Below, one piece after another: positions 1 through 7,786 of a stretch of DNA of 10,322 bases; the first letter of the stretch is position 1; every line of letters begins with the position of its first letter. A program made the translations under genes and the position numbers. The notes under the pieces were generated by a model that saw nothing but the letters and a program-made list of their open reading frames with translations, did no database searches and was not told the DNA's origin. This stretch comes from an uncultured Candidatus Melainabacteria bacterium (GTDB lineage Bacteria; Cyanobacteriota; Vampirovibrionia; Gastranaerophilales; Gastranaerophilaceae), in assembly GCA_934754855.1 (NCBI GenBank), contig CAKVJR010000057.1, forward strand, positions 1 to 10,322, written 5' to 3'.

Positions 1-501
1 GTTTTGACAAGATTTGAAAATCCTGATGCCAACGGAAAGTTGACTTTAAAAACTGACGAATATGGCGTAATGTTTAAGGATTTGAAATCCGCAAATAAAG
101 AATGCAGAAGAAAATTATCCACTCAGGCTGATTTTTACAGAGGCTCAATCGGCGGCGATTTAGATGTCGTTATGAGAGATTTCGGAATTGACGGAGTTAA
201 AGAATTTAAACCTGCAAATCCCGAACAAAGAGCGGAAATTAAGGCTCTTATGACCTCTGCCGATGCCGATAAATACATTTTTACGGCAGGTGCATTGTCT
301 GACGGAACTTTGACAGAAAAACCGATTGCTAAAGAATATAGCGTTTACGCCTGTCACGCTTATAAAGTCGCTCCTTTTAAAGATGAAAAAGGAGAAACGA
401 AATTTTTAGTCGAAAATCCTTGGAATGCAACTCAACATTCGGTTATGGATTTTGATAAATTGGCTGAATTTTTTGAAATTATTTGCGTCGGCGAAGTTTA
501 G
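1..501 (+). CDS. Calpain-like (C2 family) cysteine protease, C-terminal part, 5' end outside window
   Basis: The frame is open from base 1 and ends with TAG at 499-501, giving 166 residues of a longer protein. Two of the three calpain catalytic positions are visible. The His lies in ACHAYKV (residue 119 of the fragment, bases 355-357). The Asn lies in VENPWN (residue 139, bases 415-417), matching the family's 'GHAYSV ... RNPWG' arrangement, with the usual roughly 20-residue gap containing a Gly-rich turn (KDEKGETKF). The nucleophile Cys would be upstream of the window, so activity cannot be judged. Family knowledge: papain-fold cysteine endopeptidases, in eukaryotes often calcium-regulated; bacterial members are less studied and vary in domain make-up. 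The TTG at base 4 is not a start; it lies inside the coding region. The last residues (DFDKLAEFFEIICVGEV) fit the terminal strand of the protease domain, so no extra C-terminal domain follows. Substrate and location are unknown. Confidence 0.75.
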   Translation, partial: VLTRFENPDANGKLTLKTDEYGVMFKDLKSANKECRRKLSTQADFYRGSIGGDLDVVMRDFGIDGVKEFKPANPEQRAEIKALMTSADADKYIFTAGALSDGTLTEKPIAKEYSVYACHAYKVAPFKDEKGETKFLVENPWNATQHSVMDFDKLAEFFEIICVGEV

Positions 502-664
502 AAGTTTATAAGTTTTGTTTTGAATTTTAATCCGTAAATTTTGTGCGACGAAATTTGTTTTGAAAATTTTATGGGCTGATTTTTTCGGCAAAGTTGCCTG
601 TAATGTTTAATTAACTTTACAGAAGTGGAAAAATAGTTTTAATAAGTGTATAATCTTTTGAGTT
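502..664. other. Intergenic region between protease gene and metal efflux operon
   Basis: This is 163 AT-rich bases without a supportable gene. It contains a short inverted repeat of AAATTT at 536-541 and 551-556 and a GGCA/TGCC pair at 587-598. Neither is followed by a convincing T-run, so I see no clear terminator for the protease gene. The promoter proposed for the downstream operon lies at its right end. Confidence 0.5.
626..654 (+). promoter_or_regulatory. Predicted sigma70-type promoter of the cysteine-rich protein/czcCBA operon
   Basis: A perfect -10 hexamer TATAAT lies at 649-654. A weak -35 match, TGGAAA (four of six to TTGACA), lies at 626-631 with a 17-bp spacer. Transcription would start near A661, only about 4 nt before the ATG at 665, giving an almost leaderless mRNA. 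The -10 is clear; the -35 and the start site are inferred. Confidence 0.5.
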
Positions 665-1084
665 ATGAAAAAATTTTTCACAAAACCGATAATAACAATA
701 TTGTTGATAATGTACTGTTTGGTTAATTTTGCGACATTTTCGAGTGCATCGATTTGCGTAGCAAAAGACCATGTCGGTTTGAATATGTTTGGAATTGATG
801 CTTGCTGCATTGCAAGACATCAGGTTGTCATAACGGAAAAAGGTCAGGTGTCTTTGACGGCGGAAGATTGTTCCGACCAAAGCATTTCGTCGAATTGCAA
901 CGAGATTGTCCCTGATAATAACGTGCCGATGTATGCGGCAGACTATTCAACCGTATGCGTTTTGCCCGCATTTGTTGATATTGTGGCGGTTCATTTTGAA
1001 AAACGAAATTTGAATTTTAAATTGGCAAGAGCACCTGATATCGGTCATTTGGATAAATTAAGAACAGTCAGATTAACCATTTAG
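665..1084 (+). CDS. Small secreted cysteine-rich protein at head of metal efflux operon, function unknown
   Basis: This is a 139-residue protein. Residues 1-28 look like a Sec signal peptide: basic MKKFFTK, a hydrophobic stretch to about residue 23, and a likely cleavage after SSA. The mature part has six cysteines (31, 47, 48, 69, 78, 98), including a CC pair, plus His36 and His52, and ends in LRTVRLTI. This layout (a Cys followed by an Asp-His pair, then CC, then spaced Cys) reminds me of small hypothetical proteins found ahead of Czc/Cus-type efflux genes in other bacteria, and loosely of CzcI/CopL-like proteins. I cannot assign it firmly to a family. It lies 50 nt before czcC in the same direction, with no strong terminator between, so it is probably co-transcribed. 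A periplasmic metal-binding, sensing or chaperone role is inference. No good Shine-Dalgarno precedes the ATG (only GAG at 660-662, too close). The start rests on the signal peptide and the nearby -10 box. Confidence 0.8.
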   Translation: MKKFFTKPIITILLIMYCLVNFATFSSASICVAKDHVGLNMFGIDACCIARHQVVITEKGQVSLTAEDCSDQSISSNCNEIVPDNNVPMYAADYSTVCVLPAFVDIVAVHFEKRNLNFKLARAPDIGHLDKLRTVRLTI

Positions 1085-1103
1085 CCTTTAATGTTCAAAG
1101 GCT
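1083..1103 (+). other. Small hairpin between cysteine-rich gene and czcC
   Basis: AGCCTTT at 1083-1089 pairs perfectly with AAAGGCT at 1097-1103 around a 7-nt loop, starting within the stop codon of the upstream gene. The downstream sequence (TATTTCAG) is a poor T-tract, so at most this is a leaky terminator or an mRNA processing/stability element that could lower czcCBA expression relative to the first gene. Confidence 0.35.
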
Positions 1104-1134
1104 TATTTCAGATACAATTTTTATGGTGAAAGAT

Positions 1135-2385
1135 ATGAAAAAAACAATAGTGATATTGCTTGCGTTGTTGTTTTGCGGAGAAACGGCGTGGAGCAGACAG
1201 ATTACACTTGATGAGGCTATTACATCAAGTATCGCAAATAATCCGCAAATTCAATCAGAGCGTGCAAAAGTTGGCATCAGCGATGCCCAAATTAAAACGG
1301 CAGGACTTTGGACAAATCCGAGAATGGTCTTAGATGCTTCAATTGCCGACAAATCATACAAGGGCGGCATTGAGCAGACAATTCAACTCGGCGGTAAAAT
1401 CAAGAAAAAAGTTAATATTGCAAAGCAACAAAAAGAGGTAACTTTGCAGGAAATTGCAACGGCGATTATCGACTTGCGTGCTAACGTCCGAACTGCTTAC
1501 ATTCAGTTGTATTCCGCTCAGGAGCGGTTGAATACGGAATATGAAATTTTGAAAATTTCAAAGTCAATGAGTGATATTGCAAGAAAAAAAGAGATTGCGG
1601 GCGATATTGCAAAACTTGACGTTCTTCAAACCGAAATCCTCGAAGTTAACACTCAGAGCGACATTGAGGCGTTAAAACTTGAAAAATCAAGGGCTATAAA
1701 TAATTTGAATTTTTACCTTGGAGAGATTTTGCCCGAGGATATTGAACTTGTAAAACCTGAAATAAACAGTGATTACGGCAAGTCTGAAATTGACGATAAA
1801 AATGTTCAGGAAATTTTGATTAAAGAGGCTAAGGAAAATCGTCCCGAGTTGAAAAGGATTATGAAGTTGCTTGAGCAAAACGAGCAAATTCAAAAACTCG
1901 CAAGAGCAACAGCCGTGCCTGATTTGACGCTTGCTGTCGGTCCTAACATTATGATTGAAAATGTTGATAGCGGTGATGTAATTCACGTTAGCGTTTATTC
2001 TACTCTTTCAATGGATTTGCCGATTTTTAATCACGGGCAAACCGTCCTGAAAGAGGCAAAGGCGGAACGGGTTAAGTTGGAAAAAGATTTAAAGGCAGAA
2101 GAAAACAGAGTTGAATTAGAGGTCAAAAATGCCTATTCGTCTGTTGTTCGGACTTCTGCTATGTTGAAGATTTACGAAAATCAACTCTTGCCGAAAACAA
2201 AAGATGTGCTTCAAAAATCAGAAATGAGTTTTAAAGAGGGCAAAAGTGATATTTTGATGCTTTTGACATCTCAAAATTCTTATGAAAAGGCAAGAAACGG
2301 CTATATTGACGCAATTACAAACTATCAGACATCGCTCAGCGATTTGGAACGAGCATTGGGAGCAAACAGCAATGAAGAATTATAA
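1135..2385 (+). CDS. czcC: CzcC-like outer-membrane factor of heavy-metal RND efflux pump
   Basis: This is a 416-residue TolC-superfamily (OEP) protein, a usual length for CzcC. It would form the outer-membrane channel and periplasmic tunnel of the CzcCBA-type exporter. An N-terminal signal peptide (MKKTIVILLALLFCGETAWS) is followed directly by the typical first helix of an OEP repeat (ITLDEAITSSIANNPQIQSERA). Two long alpha-helical repeats follow; the second ends with KSDILMLLTSQNSYEKARNGYIDAI, the normal closing helix of CzcC/CusC proteins. The Cys in the signal region does not sit in a proper lipobox (LLFC), so I do not call it a lipoprotein. I chose ATG 1135 over the in-frame ATG 1123: GGTGA at 1125-1129 sits 5 nt before it, and the protein then begins with a standard MKK signal peptide. 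The 3' end overlaps czcB by 14 nt, implying coupled translation. Confidence 0.9.
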   Translation: MKKTIVILLALLFCGETAWSRQITLDEAITSSIANNPQIQSERAKVGISDAQIKTAGLWTNPRMVLDASIADKSYKGGIEQTIQLGGKIKKKVNIAKQQKEVTLQEIATAIIDLRANVRTAYIQLYSAQERLNTEYEILKISKSMSDIARKKEIAGDIAKLDVLQTEILEVNTQSDIEALKLEKSRAINNLNFYLGEILPEDIELVKPEINSDYGKSEIDDKNVQEILIKEAKENRPELKRIMKLLEQNEQIQKLARATAVPDLTLAVGPNIMIENVDSGDVIHVSVYSTLSMDLPIFNHGQTVLKEAKAERVKLEKDLKAEENRVELEVKNAYSSVVRTSAMLKIYENQLLPKTKDVLQKSEMSFKEGKSDILMLLTSQNSYEKARNGYIDAITNYQTSLSDLERALGANSNEEL

Positions 2386-3580
2386 GAAAATATTAATAAT
2401 AATGATGATTTTGGCGGTCGTCCCCGTATTTACGGCTTGTCAGAAAAATGACGAAGAAACCGCTGAACAAAGCGAATTTATTGAACTTTCTCAAGATGTG
2501 ATTAAGGAAAATAAAATCGAAACGGTAACTGTTACCGAAAAACCGGTCACGACGACAATTAACACGACAGGTGAGATTAAAACCGATGAGGACAAATTCT
2601 ATTCCGTAAGTTCAATGATTATGGGAAGAATTACCGCATCTCCCGTGAAATTGGGCGATTATGTCCGTGCGGGGCAGGTTTTGGCATATATTCAAAACCC
2701 TGAAATTACAAGAATAAATGCCGAAGCGACAAAAAATATTCATGAAAACAGAATTGCTATTCGTCAGGTTAAAACCCGCTTAAATCTTGCTAAAGCAAAT
2801 TACGAGCGTGAGAAAAAATTATACGCTGAAGGCATCAGTCCGCAAAAAGACCTTATGCAGGCTAAAAGCGAATATCTTTTGGCGAAAGATGATTTGGCTA
2901 TGTCTTTGGAGCGTGAAACCCACATAAAACAAGAAGTTAACGCCGTTATGGGTACTTATGGCGTTAAGCCGAATTTTGACACGGAAAATCTTGCTATCCA
3001 AAATCCGATTTTTTCGATGAAATCGGGCATTATTACCAAGAAAAATATCAAATTGGGCGAAGTCGTTACTCCTGAGCAAGTTTTGTTTGAAATTACGGAT
3101 ATGTCCAAACTTTGGCTTGATATAACGCTTTATTCGACTGATATTGCACAGATTGAAAAAGGGCAAAAAGTGGAATTTACCCCTGACAGTTTGGGTGGAA
3201 AAAAATTCTACGGCACAATCGATTACATTCAACCTCAAAGCAACGATGCAACGCAAACGTTTGTTGCAAGGGCGTTTATGGATAATTCATTGTCACTTTT
3301 ACGCCCCGGTATGTACGGCGATATCAAAATTATCAATAATCACAAGGAAAATAAGGCTTATGTTCCTATTTCTGCCGTTCAAAAATACGGCAAAGAAACC
3401 TTTGTATTCTTGGATTTTGGCGAAGGAAAGTACAAAAAACAGGAAGTCGTTTTGGGCGAACGTGATAACGACGGTTATTTTATCAATGAGGGCTTGAATT
3501 TGGGCGATAAAGTCGTAGGAAACGGCAGTTTTACTCTCAAATCTGAAATGCTTAAATCAGAATTTGCGGAAGAAGATTAG
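2372..3580 (+). CDS. czcB: CzcB-like periplasmic membrane fusion protein, probable lipoprotein
   Basis: This is a 402-residue membrane fusion (adaptor) protein linking the RND pump to the outer-membrane factor. The N-terminus (MKNYKKILIIMMILAVVPVF) leads to TAC with Cys23 as probable lipid anchor. The lipobox is imperfect (Phe at -3), but the acidic QKNDEETAEQ linker after it fits. Family features follow in order: a first beta/lipoyl half (GRITASPVKLGDYVRAGQVL, about residues 80-105), a long coiled-coil hairpin rich in Lys/Glu (about 115-190), the second lipoyl half (MKSGIITKKNIKLGEVVTPEQ), a beta-barrel (KKFYGTIDYIQPQ ... LLRPGMYGDIKI) and a membrane-proximal domain ending FTLKSEML. No His-rich metal-binding N-terminus is present, unlike classical CzcB. 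An upstream in-frame ATG at 2282 is rejected because it would extend deep into czcC. GGGAG at 2358-2362 precedes ATG 2372 by 9 nt. Confidence 0.92.
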   Translation: MKNYKKILIIMMILAVVPVFTACQKNDEETAEQSEFIELSQDVIKENKIETVTVTEKPVTTTINTTGEIKTDEDKFYSVSSMIMGRITASPVKLGDYVRAGQVLAYIQNPEITRINAEATKNIHENRIAIRQVKTRLNLAKANYEREKKLYAEGISPQKDLMQAKSEYLLAKDDLAMSLERETHIKQEVNAVMGTYGVKPNFDTENLAIQNPIFSMKSGIITKKNIKLGEVVTPEQVLFEITDMSKLWLDITLYSTDIAQIEKGQKVEFTPDSLGGKKFYGTIDYIQPQSNDATQTFVARAFMDNSLSLLRPGMYGDIKIINNHKENKAYVPISAVQKYGKETFVFLDFGEGKYKKQEVVLGERDNDGYFINEGLNLGDKVVGNGSFTLKSEMLKSEFAEED

Positions 3581-3588
3581 AGGTCGAA

Positions 3589-6500
3589 ATGGAACAGATA
3601 TTAGCAAAATTAATCAAAAATAAAATACCTGTTTGCCTTTTGTTTGCAGTAATTTTCATCTGCGGGATTATGGCGTTCAGAAGTCTTCCGATTGATGCGT
3701 TTCCCGATTTGACGAACAATCAGGTGCAAATTTTGACGGACACTTTGGGAATGTCCCCGACAGAGTCCGAACAACTTGTCACTATGCCGATTGAGTCAAT
3801 GATGAACGGTATTCCGAATGTTGTTCAAATCCGCTCCGTGTCAAAGGTCGGTTTGTCTTTGGTGACGGTCGTTTTCAAGGATAATGTGGACATTTATTTT
3901 GCAAGACAACTTGTAAACGAGCGTTTGCAATCTGCAATCGGCAAACTTCCCGAGGGCGTTTCTCCAGAAATGGGTCCTATTACAACAGGTATGGGCGAAA
4001 TTTACCAATATGCAATCGAGGGTAAGGGCTACTCTCCAGATGAACTCAAAACTTTGCACGATTGGGATATCAAATATCAACTCAGGACCGTTCCGGGCGT
4101 TAACGAAGTCAACACTTGGGGCGGCAAAACAAGAGAATATCAGGTCGTTTTATATCCCGAAAAATTGCTTGCCTACAATTTGAGTCTTAAACAGGTTTTT
4201 GACTCATTGAAAAATAATAATGCAAACTTCAGCGGCGGGATTATTGAGCATTCGTCGGAACAATATATTGTTTCGGGGCAAGGGCTGATTAATTCGCTCG
4301 AAGATATTGAAAATATTGTTGTTGCATATAGAGATGGAACTCCGATTTTTATCAGAAATATTGCAAAAGTTCAATACGGAGAAATGTTCCGTCAGGGTGC
4401 TGCAACAAAAGACGGTAAGGGCGAGGTCGTAACAGGCATCGTTATGATGCTCAAGGGTGAAAATAGCCGAAATGTCATTAAACAGGTCAAGTCCAAAATG
4501 GAAGAGATTAAAAAATCTTTGCCCGAGGGCGTGAAAATCAAACCGTTTTATGACCAAACAAACCTCGTCGAACAAACAATCAAAACCGTTAAAACAAACC
4601 TTGTTGAGGGCGGTATGCTCGTTGTTCTTGTCCTTTTGTTGATGCTCGGAAACATTAGGGCGGCGTTGATTGTTGCGTTTACAATTCCGATGTCGCTGAT
4701 GTTTTCGTTCATTGGAATGAAAGCACTCGGAATTAGTGCAAACATTATGAGTTTGGGGGCAATCGACTTTGGTATGATTGTTGACGGCTCGATTGTTATG
4801 ACGGAAAATATTATTCACCGTTTGGGCGAACAACAGGGAAAAATGTCAAAACTTGAAATTATCGAAAATGCCGTGAAAGAAATGGCGAAGCCGATTTTCT
4901 TCGGGGTTTTGATTATTACGGTCGTTTACATGCCCGTTTTGACCCTTGAGGGAATGGAGTATAAAATGTTCTCTCCGATGGTCTTTACGGTATGTTTTGC
5001 CCTTTTGGGGTCACTTATGGTGGCGATGTTTTTAACTCCTGTTTTGTGCAGTATTTTCCTTAAAAATGACAACAAAGACAAACCGAGCGTGATTGTTAAT
5101 GAGGTCAGAAAACCTTATAATGATTTTCTTGAAGTCGTTATGAAACACCGCTTAAAGACCGTGTTAGTAGCGATAACACTATTTGTTGTAAGCGTATTTT
5201 CTCTGTCATTTAAGGGAACGGAGTTTATTCCGAGCCTTGATGAGGGTTGCTTTTCGATAGGTATTGCGGATTTGCCGAGTATTTCTTTGTCAGAAGCGGT
5301 AAAAACTACAACGCTTGTTGAAAAAACCTTGAAAGAGAATATTCCCGAGGTTAAGGAAGTTGTTTCAAAAATCGGGCGTGCAGACCTTGCGACTGACCCG
5401 ATGGGCGTTTATGAAACCGATATGTACGTTAATTTAATTCCAAAGTCGAAGTGGCGTTTCGGTATGAATAAGGAAAAAATCGGTATCGAGATGGACAAAG
5501 TTTTGCAGGATAAAGTACCCGGTGTAAATTTCAGTTTTACACAACCGATTGAAATGCGTGTTAATGAACTCGTTTCGGGGGTTAAGTCCGATATTGCGAT
5601 TAAACTTTTCGGCGAGGATTTGGACATTTTGACGAAAAAGGCTGAGCAAATTGAAAACGTTTTGCAGAACGTCAAAGGTGCAGTTGATATTCAAGTCGAG
5701 CAACTTTCGGGACAAAATCAGCTTTCGATTATTCCCGACAGACTTGCGATTGCAAGATACGGAATTGATATTGATGATATAAAAACTCTTGTTACGACGG
5801 CAACAATGGGGGAAAGTGTTTCTGAAATTTTGGACGGAAAAAAACGTTTTGCACTTCGTGTTAAATTTTCGGAATCTTGCAGAAACAACGATGTCGAATT
5901 TTTGAAACATCTTTTGGTTGATACGGAAGATGGCAGAAAAGTTCCTCTCGGTCAGGTTGCAACCGTTAAGATTGACAGCGGAATTGAGGCTGTTAACCGT
6001 GAATTTGGCGAACGCAGAATTATTATCCAATGTAATGTCAGAGGACGTGATATCGGCAGTTTCGTGAAAGATGCCCAATCGAAAATCGATGAAAAAATCA
6101 AACTTCCGCCGAGTTATTATATTCAATGGGGCGGTCAGTTTGAAAACCAAGAGCGTGCAATGGCTAAATTTGCAGTCGTTGTGCCGATTTCAATCGCAAT
6201 TATTTTCTTGCTCTTGCTCGGAACATTCTCTTCTGTCAGAGATGCGGTTTTGGTAATGTTCAATGTTCCATTTGCTGCAGTTGGCGGAATTGCGGCTCTT
6301 TGGATAAGGGGAATGTATATCAGCGTTCCTGCAATTATCGGCTTCATCGCACTTTTCGGTGTTGCAATTTTGAACGGATTGGTTTTGATATCGACATTCA
6401 ATAAATTGCAGGCTGAGGGACATTCAATGCACGATGTTATCAGATTAGGCACGGCAACGAGGTTGCGTCCTGTTTTAATGACTGCAATGGTTGCTGCATT

Positions 6501-6705
6501 GGGCTTTTTGCCGATGGCAATTTCGACGGGTTCGGGTGCAGAAGTCCAAAAACCGCTTGCGACGGTCATAATCGGCGGTTTGATTTCATCACTGTTTTTG
6601 ACTTTGATTGTTTTGCCTGTATTGTATAGTCTTTTCGGCGACAATAAGGTCGATTTGAAAAAGAAAATGAGGCGAATTTTTAACAAAGTCAAAACAAAGA
6701 AATAA
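3589..6705 (+). CDS. czcA: CzcA-like heavy-metal efflux RND pump (HME-RND family)
   Basis: This is a 1038-residue proton-driven inner-membrane pump, full length for the HME-RND family. Architecture: TM1 near residues 12-31 followed by FRSLPIDAFPDLTNNQVQI (a CzcA/CusA hallmark); periplasmic pore domains; a TM2-TM6 block about 340-495; TM7 about 521-541 with GTEFIPSLDEG (543-553); second periplasmic half; and TM8-TM12 from about 861, including GVAILNG (924-930). TM4 carries D393-F-G ... D399-G ... E406-N, matching D402, D408 and E415 of Cupriavidus CzcA. This is the signature of divalent-cation pumps (Zn, Co, Cd, Ni), not the AxGxxxDAA form of copper/silver CusA. The exact metal cannot be read from sequence. 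AGAGGT at 3579-3584 overlaps the czcB stop and sits 4 nt before the ATG, so translation is probably coupled. The last residues are a lysine-rich cytoplasmic tail. Confidence 0.96.
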   Translation: MEQILAKLIKNKIPVCLLFAVIFICGIMAFRSLPIDAFPDLTNNQVQILTDTLGMSPTESEQLVTMPIESMMNGIPNVVQIRSVSKVGLSLVTVVFKDNVDIYFARQLVNERLQSAIGKLPEGVSPEMGPITTGMGEIYQYAIEGKGYSPDELKTLHDWDIKYQLRTVPGVNEVNTWGGKTREYQVVLYPEKLLAYNLSLKQVFDSLKNNNANFSGGIIEHSSEQYIVSGQGLINSLEDIENIVVAYRDGTPIFIRNIAKVQYGEMFRQGAATKDGKGEVVTGIVMMLKGENSRNVIKQVKSKMEEIKKSLPEGVKIKPFYDQTNLVEQTIKTVKTNLVEGGMLVVLVLLLMLGNIRAALIVAFTIPMSLMFSFIGMKALGISANIMSLGAIDFGMIVDGSIVMTENIIHRLGEQQGKMSKLEIIENAVKEMAKPIFFGVLIITVVYMPVLTLEGMEYKMFSPMVFTVCFALLGSLMVAMFLTPVLCSIFLKNDNKDKPSVIVNEVRKPYNDFLEVVMKHRLKTVLVAITLFVVSVFSLSFKGTEFIPSLDEGCFSIGIADLPSISLSEAVKTTTLVEKTLKENIPEVKEVVSKIGRADLATDPMGVYETDMYVNLIPKSKWRFGMNKEKIGIEMDKVLQDKVPGVNFSFTQPIEMRVNELVSGVKSDIAIKLFGEDLDILTKKAEQIENVLQNVKGAVDIQVEQLSGQNQLSIIPDRLAIARYGIDIDDIKTLVTTATMGESVSEILDGKKRFALRVKFSESCRNNDVEFLKHLLVDTEDGRKVPLGQVATVKIDSGIEAVNREFGERRIIIQCNVRGRDIGSFVKDAQSKIDEKIKLPPSYYIQWGGQFENQERAMAKFAVVVPISIAIIFLLLLGTFSSVRDAVLVMFNVPFAAVGGIAALWIRGMYISVPAIIGFIALFGVAILNGLVLISTFNKLQAEGHSMHDVIRLGTATRLRPVLMTAMVAALGFLPMAISTGSGAEVQKPLATVIIGGLISSLFLTLIVLPVLYSLFGDNKVDLKKKMRRIFNKVKTKK

Positions 6706-6709
6706 TTAA

Positions 6710-6740
6710 AAGAGGTACTTGAAAAAGTACCTCTTCTTTT
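6710..6740. terminator. Bidirectional rho-independent terminator between czcA and pit
   Basis: AAGAGGTACTT (6710-6720) pairs perfectly with AAGTACCTCTT (6725-6735) around a GAAA tetraloop, giving an 11-bp stem. On the plus strand it is followed by CTTTTG. On the minus strand the same stem is followed by TTTAATTATT. It lies right after czcA and right after the 3' end of the convergent pit gene, so it can stop transcription from both sides. Confidence 0.88.
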
Positions 6741-6753
6741 GTCTGAATCAGAA

Positions 6754-7770
6754 TTATATTATTTTGTAAATCAAATAATATATTGCGGACGAAATAAGCA
6801 TACACGCAGGAATTGTTACAACCCAAGCAATTACGATATTTCCGACGACTCTCCATTTAACGGCGTGGGCGTGAAAAGTTGAGCCTACACCCATAATTGA
6901 GGTTGAAATAACATGAGTTGTACTGAGCGGAATACCGAAGTGTGATGCGGTCAAAATCAAACCCGCTGCTGATGTTTCTGCAGCAAAGCCGTGAATGGGT
7001 TTTAATTTAATGATTTTATGACCCATTGTTTTGATGATTTTCCAGCCGCCGTTCATCGTTCCTGCGGCCATTGTCAATGCACAAACGATAATGATGTAGA
7101 TAGGAATGTCAAATTCTCCGTTCGGACCTTTTGACAAAACTCCGCCTGCAAGAAGTGCAAGAGTTATGATACCCATTGTTTTTTGGGCGTCGTTTGAGCC
7201 ATGGCTGAGTGCCATAAGACCTGATGAGATAAGTTGAAGTTTTCTGAATTTTTTATTAACCGTGTTGGGTTTTGCTCTTAAAAGTATTACTACCCAAGAG
7301 ATTAACAACATTAATGAAAATCCGACGCAAAATCCTAAAACAGGAGAGGTGAACATTGGGATTATTACTTTATCTACCAATGTTTCTATGTGAACAACCT
7401 CAAAACCCGCTTTGACGATTGCCGCACCCAAAAGTCCGCCGATTAAGGCGTGAGATGAACTTGACGGAAGCCCGAGCCACCATGTCAATAAATTCCACAA
7501 CACAGCCGCAAGCAATGCACAGAATATTACACTCAAAGTTATCATATCCGCATTTACAATTCCCGAGCCGATTGTTTTTGCAACGTGAGTTCCCGTTAAT
7601 GCTCCGATGAACTCCAATGTTGCCCCAAAAAGTACGGCTTGCTTCGGAGAAAGTACTTTTGTCGAAACAACTGTCGCAATTGCGTTAGCACAATCGTGAA
7701 ATCCGTTAATAAATTCAAAAGCAAGTGCTACAACGATTACAGCCACTAAAAGTAAAATTGTAATACTCAT
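6754..7770 (-). CDS. pit: PiT-family inorganic phosphate transporter
   Basis: This is a 338-residue integral membrane protein with about ten hydrophobic segments. It is shorter than E. coli PitA and typical of the compact PiT type. Both halves of the PiT inverted repeat show their signatures: GFHDCANAIATVVST (residues 23-37) with GLPSSSSHALIGG (100-112), and LSHGSNDAQKTMG (188-200) with a later GIPLSTTHV. Family role: uptake of inorganic phosphate, or neutral metal-phosphate complexes, with protons or sodium; which ion is used here cannot be told. A polar loop near residues 165-180 (RAKPNTVNKKFRK) separates the two halves. GGAG on the minus strand sits 7 nt before the ATG. The gene follows the DUF47 gene by 16 nt, the standard PiT/DUF47 operon order, and ends against the shared terminator with czcA. 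Confidence 0.95.
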   Translation of the reverse strand: MSITILLLVAVIVVALAFEFINGFHDCANAIATVVSTKVLSPKQAVLFGATLEFIGALTGTHVAKTIGSGIVNADMITLSVIFCALLAAVLWNLLTWWLGLPSSSSHALIGGLLGAAIVKAGFEVVHIETLVDKVIIPMFTSPVLGFCVGFSLMLLISWVVILLRAKPNTVNKKFRKLQLISSGLMALSHGSNDAQKTMGIITLALLAGGVLSKGPNGEFDIPIYIIIVCALTMAAGTMNGGWKIIKTMGHKIIKLKPIHGFAAETSAAGLILTASHFGIPLSTTHVISTSIMGVGSTFHAHAVKWRVVGNIVIAWVVTIPACMLISSAIYYLIYKII

Positions 7771-7786
7771 AATTTTTCTCCAATGA

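Noticed and set aside
536..556. AAATTT inverted repeat as terminator of the protease gene
   Set aside because: The arms are only six A/T pairs around a 9-nt loop, too weak for a terminator without GC pairs.
2282..2371. Upstream in-frame extension of czcB
   Set aside because: It would overlap czcC by over 100 nt and place 30 non-signal residues before an obvious lipoprotein signal peptide.
2819..3256. 145-codon antisense frame in czcB
   Set aside because: It is fully opposite the adaptor coding sequence and shows no recognisable protein features.
4204..4833. 209-codon open frame antisense to czcA
   Set aside because: It lies wholly inside a confidently identified RND gene, its product is rich in Asn, His, Cys and Phe with no domain pattern, and it has no ribosome binding site or promoter context. 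It is a by-product of codon bias.
5434..6150. 238-codon open frame antisense to czcA
   Set aside because: Same reasoning: low-complexity Asn/Phe-rich product opposite conserved pump sequence, with no independent coding signal.
6135..6692. 185-codon antisense frame opposite the czcA C-terminal membrane segments
   Set aside because: It mirrors the hydrophobic TM codons of czcA and has no family resemblance.
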